Shown here: in pieces, positions 38,186 to 40,460 of the stretch
Position numbering within the stretch: the stretch's first letter is position 1
How the letters are laid out: each line of letters starts with the position of its first letter
From: Pyrinomonadaceae bacterium
GTDB lineage: Bacteria; Acidobacteriota; Blastocatellia; Pyrinomonadales; Pyrinomonadaceae
Assembly: GCA_022843305.1 (NCBI GenBank)
Contig: JALHNX010000027.1
Location: 1 to 40,460 of the forward strand
Reading direction: 5' to 3'
Length of the DNA stretch: 40,460 nucleotides
Program-made: the position numbers and the translations under genes
The notes under the pieces: model-generated
Database searches by the model: none
Told to the model about the DNA's origin: nothing
Seen by the model: the letters and a program-made list of their open reading frames with translations, nothing else

Positions 38186-39531
38186 TGGCTTTTTCCGGTA
38201 TTACAACCAGGGGCTCGGCGGTTTCGAATACGAGCGGAACGACGCTGGCAGTTAATCCGTCGGCGAATATCGTCGCCGGTCTTTTGGCGATCGTTTGCTG
38301 CGCTTCTGATAATCCGGACATTTCCAATGCAACGCGCGGTTCATCGGCATTTCACACGGTCACGGATTCCAAAAGCAATACTTGGACGAAAATCGGCGAA
38401 TACACCGAAACCGAAGGTGCGGGGAGCGACGGCGCGACTGTTTCCGTTTGGGCTTCCAAACTAACTACGACAATTCTCACGACTGACACGATCACGATCA
38501 CGCTCGGCGCGGCGAGAACCGACAAGATCATCTCGGTGATGGAAGCGGCGATGGGTTCCGGTAAAACCTTCGCCGTGCAAGCCGTCGGCATCGGGATTAA
38601 TTCGTTGTCAGCAACAATAAATCCGATGCCGTCAAGGGAATATCTGCTGATCGGCGCAGCTGCTTCCGAGGGCGAGGATAATGCAAAAACCCCGGATGGC
38701 GATTACACCGAGCGCTTCGATCTAATAACCTCGACAACCGGAAATCTCGATGTCAATATCGCGCTACACGTTCAGACGCGAATTACGACCTTAACAAGCG
38801 ATACGGTGACGAGTTCGGCATGGACGAACACGAATGTTATTCAAACCTTGTCCGCGCTGTATGAGATTGACGAAAGCGGCGGGAGCAGCGATGTAAGTTT
38901 TTCGGGAAACGTCGCTTCGGCGGGAAATCGCGGCTTTGAGAACAGAATTATTTTTCCTTTAACCGTTACGCCGAACACGAACCGCTTGTTGGTAATCGGT
39001 ATCGCAGGATATATTCCGGGCGGAGCAACCATTACCTCTGTTAAATACGGTGGTGTTGATTGCACTCACATTATTACGTTAGATGATGGCGGCGGAACAT
39101 TTAACGCGCTTTATCGTCTTACTGCTCCGACTGTCGGGACAGCTAATATTGAAGTGTTATTTAATAACGTTGTCAATGCTTTAGCGTGCGGTGCGGCGGT
39201 TTTTTATAATGTCGACCAAACAACGCCTATTTCAAATGCGGTGTCGGATATAGCCGCAACGGATAACGTTTCATCGGCAACCGGAAATTTAGTCGTTGAT
39301 TGCCTTGCTGCTTATCCTGATCAAGATTATGTTGCCGGCACGGGACAATCTCACCTTTGGCAAGTTAATGACGGCGGCGCAGGTGTTCGCGGCGCGATGA
39401 GTTATAAATCGGGCGAAACGACGACAACAATGTCATGGTCTCCGGCTCCCGACTATCCGGTAATAACAGCGGTTAATTTGAACAAAGCAGCCGCGCCGCC
39501 ATCGTCGAGACGTATTTTTATTATTTCCTGA
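38185..39531 (+). CDS. Large fibre/receptor-binding-like protein, two beta domains
   Basis: A 448-residue protein of two beta-rich domains: about 1-230 and 235-448. The second has NRLLVIGIAGYIPGGATI, VKYGGVDCTHI, LYRLTAPTVG and FYNVDQTTP, a lectin-like layout seen in phage tips and bacterial adhesins. The second half is visibly AT-richer than the first, which points to a swapped domain. No chaperone domain or autocleavage site. Receptor binding is inferred. Confidence 0.7.
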   Translation: MAFSGITTRGSAVSNTSGTTLAVNPSANIVAGLLAIVCCASDNPDISNATRGSSAFHTVTDSKSNTWTKIGEYTETEGAGSDGATVSVWASKLTTTILTTDTITITLGAARTDKIISVMEAAMGSGKTFAVQAVGIGINSLSATINPMPSREYLLIGAAASEGEDNAKTPDGDYTERFDLITSTTGNLDVNIALHVQTRITTLTSDTVTSSAWTNTNVIQTLSALYEIDESGGSSDVSFSGNVASAGNRGFENRIIFPLTVTPNTNRLLVIGIAGYIPGGATITSVKYGGVDCTHIITLDDGGGTFNALYRLTAPTVGTANIEVLFNNVVNALACGAAVFYNVDQTTPISNAVSDIAATDNVSSATGNLVVDCLAAYPDQDYVAGTGQSHLWQVNDGGAGVRGAMSYKSGETTTTMSWSPAPDYPVITAVNLNKAAAPPSSRRIFIIS

Positions 39532-39599
39532 TTCACCACTCAAAACAATAAGTGCCGGACAGGCAGTAATATTTTTACGATGCACGGCGGCATTTTGAG

Positions 39600-39848
39600 A
39601 TGAGTTTAAAACAAACCGCATGTGAAAACTGGCAAAACTTTAAGGAATGCTGTGAATGGTTGTTCGTTAAACCGGTACTGTATTTCAAAAAATTTCGGCG
39701 GAAACGGCGGCAGACGTTCCGACTGATTGAAAATCCCGTTCGCCGCGAAACGATTATTTTTCAGCCGCTGGACTTGAACGAGGCGGAGATCGATCAAATT
39801 CTTGCCCGGATCGGGAACGATTTTACCTTCTCCGGAGAGGGTAAATAA
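39600..39848 (+). CDS. Hypothetical small protein
   Basis: An 82-residue protein. Cys and Trp near the N-terminus, a basic middle (FRRKRRQTFRLIENP), and an acidic end (LNEAEIDQILARIGND). Its stop codon lies in the left arm of an inverted repeat. Not recognised; in tail gene order a head-tail or tail accessory would be usual here. Confidence 0.55.
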   Translation: MSLKQTACENWQNFKECCEWLFVKPVLYFKKFRRKRRQTFRLIENPVRRETIIFQPLDLNEAEIDQILARIGNDFTFSGEGK

Positions 39849-39892
39849 GTTCGGGCTGCGGTCGATTAGGGGGAACTGCAGCCCGAACTTAT
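39845..39892 (+). repeat. 15-base inverted repeat across a stop codon
   Basis: Arms 39845-39859 and 39878-39892 (ATAAGTTCGGGCTGC and its exact reverse complement) with an 18-base loop. It includes the stop of the upstream gene and ends 13 bases before the next ATG. A strong RNA hairpin, but the T-run of a terminator is missing; it could control relative expression or RNA decay. Confidence 0.85.
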
Positions 39893-39905
39893 CTGAAGTA
39901 AATTT

Positions 39906-40331
39906 ATGGCTTCCGAAATTGCCGAACTCGAAAAACTTTTCCGCGACGAAGCGCTCACCGTGCCGGAAGCGATCGAATGTTTCGACGCGCGGTTTTATAA
40001 CCTCAAAGCGCCGGCGAAAGCGGCGAAACCCTTCGGCGTTTTTCAGGTCATCCCGGTTCCGTCCAATTTCGGACAGGCGCGCACATCGATTCAACAGGTC
40101 TTCCTGATCGATTTCAAGATCCATTCCGCGCTGCCACTGCCGGTCACGGTTGACTCAGCCGTCGCCGCAGTCAACGAACATTTTAACCGCGCGCGCACCT
40201 TTACGACCGACAATTTCCGCATCTCGATCCGCCACGAACGCCCGATCAGCCTGCCGCTCAAAGGCGCGACCGCCGACGAGCAGCTCATCATCCGCGGCAT
40301 CACGTTCAAAGCCTGGGTTTCCAAAAAATAA
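39906..40331 (+). CDS. Tail terminator/completion-like protein
   Basis: A 141-residue protein between connector-fibre genes and the probable major tail gene. Mixed alpha/beta: a helix (IAELEKLFRDEALTVPEAI), then strands (FGVFQVIPVPSNFG) and a Lys end. Position fits a tail terminator or completion protein; no diagnostic motif is seen. Confidence 0.5.
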   Translation: MASEIAELEKLFRDEALTVPEAIECFDARFYNLKAPAKAAKPFGVFQVIPVPSNFGQARTSIQQVFLIDFKIHSALPLPVTVDSAVAAVNEHFNRARTFTTDNFRISIRHERPISLPLKGATADEQLIIRGITFKAWVSKK

Positions 40332-40423
40332 ACCGTCCGTCGAATTGCGCTCAAAACAATAAAAATTCGATTCGCGCAAAAATCAAAAGCGTGAATTTTT
40401 TCTTTAAGGAGCAAATATAAAAG

Positions 40424-40460
40424 ATGTTAAGAGGCGGAGTAGAACAGGTATCACAATTCA
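40424..40460 (+). CDS. Start of next gene, probably major tail protein (cut by window)
   Basis: ATG at 40424 with TTAAGGAGCAAATATAAAAG upstream, a strong ribosome site. Only 12 codons are visible (MLRGGVEQVSQF). Gene order suggests the major tail protein, which is inference. Confidence 0.5.
   Translation, partial: MLRGGVEQVSQF

Noticed and set aside
1-40460. CRISPR arrays, tRNA or rRNA genes, integrase, attachment sites
   Set aside because: No regularly spaced repeats, cloverleaf-type sequence, recombinase motif or direct attachment-like repeats were seen by eye; a computational scan was not possible.

Overview
The window looks like the middle of a tailed double-stranded DNA phage or prophage genome. 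It has an HK97-type head module (terminase, portal, protease, capsid), head-tail connectors and an HK97-gp10-like protein, and it breaks off at what is probably the major tail protein. No integrase, excisionase, attachment site, tRNA or host core gene is visible, so free phage and prophage cannot be told apart. The host is probably Gram-negative: there is a lipoprotein signal, exported proteins and a lysis region with several membrane proteins. An acidobacterial host is only a guess from the general look of the proteins.

Layout. Positions 1-10900 carry a dense run of small + strand genes, mostly with GGAG-type ribosome sites. It includes an HTH/zinc-finger protein, an HD phosphohydrolase, a RecU-like Holliday junction resolvase, an ATP-dependent DNA ligase, a DUF4326 protein, a ribbon-helix-helix protein and several zinc-ribbon proteins. 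Positions 11051-14340 are a - strand island with a lipoprotein, a small basic secreted protein, an orphan HsdR-N-type nuclease, a small membrane protein and a secreted zinc phospholipase C/P1-nuclease-type enzyme. From 14501 to 19513 is a + strand lysis or envelope region: an M15 endolysin with a C-terminal membrane segment, an exported protein, two overlapping coiled-coil membrane proteins and a membrane PAS protein. Positions 19646-24223 hold two ParB-like genes (one fused to a methyltransferase), a 33-base palindrome between them, and a DNA methyltransferase fused to an Mrr-like nuclease. Positions 24290-40460 are the packaging, head, connector and fibre genes.

Two AT-rich genes on the - strand (a membrane Ser/Thr kinase at 27193-28494 and a membrane-anchored unknown at 34538-35347) interrupt the structural operon. 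Each has its own promoter very close to the start codon, which is the usual form of a moron. A 61-base promoter/operator element is repeated at 4536 and 10098 (51 of 61 bases the same), so two blocks of the left arm are probably co-regulated.

The most interesting parts are: the repeated operator-promoter; the ParB/palindrome/ParB-methyltransferase cluster; the pairing of a secreted zinc phospholipase-type enzyme with a membrane-anchored endolysin; the terminator-abutted overlapping membrane genes followed by a PAS protein; the Cys/His cluster inside the large terminase; and a set of fibre-like proteins placed between the connector and tail genes.
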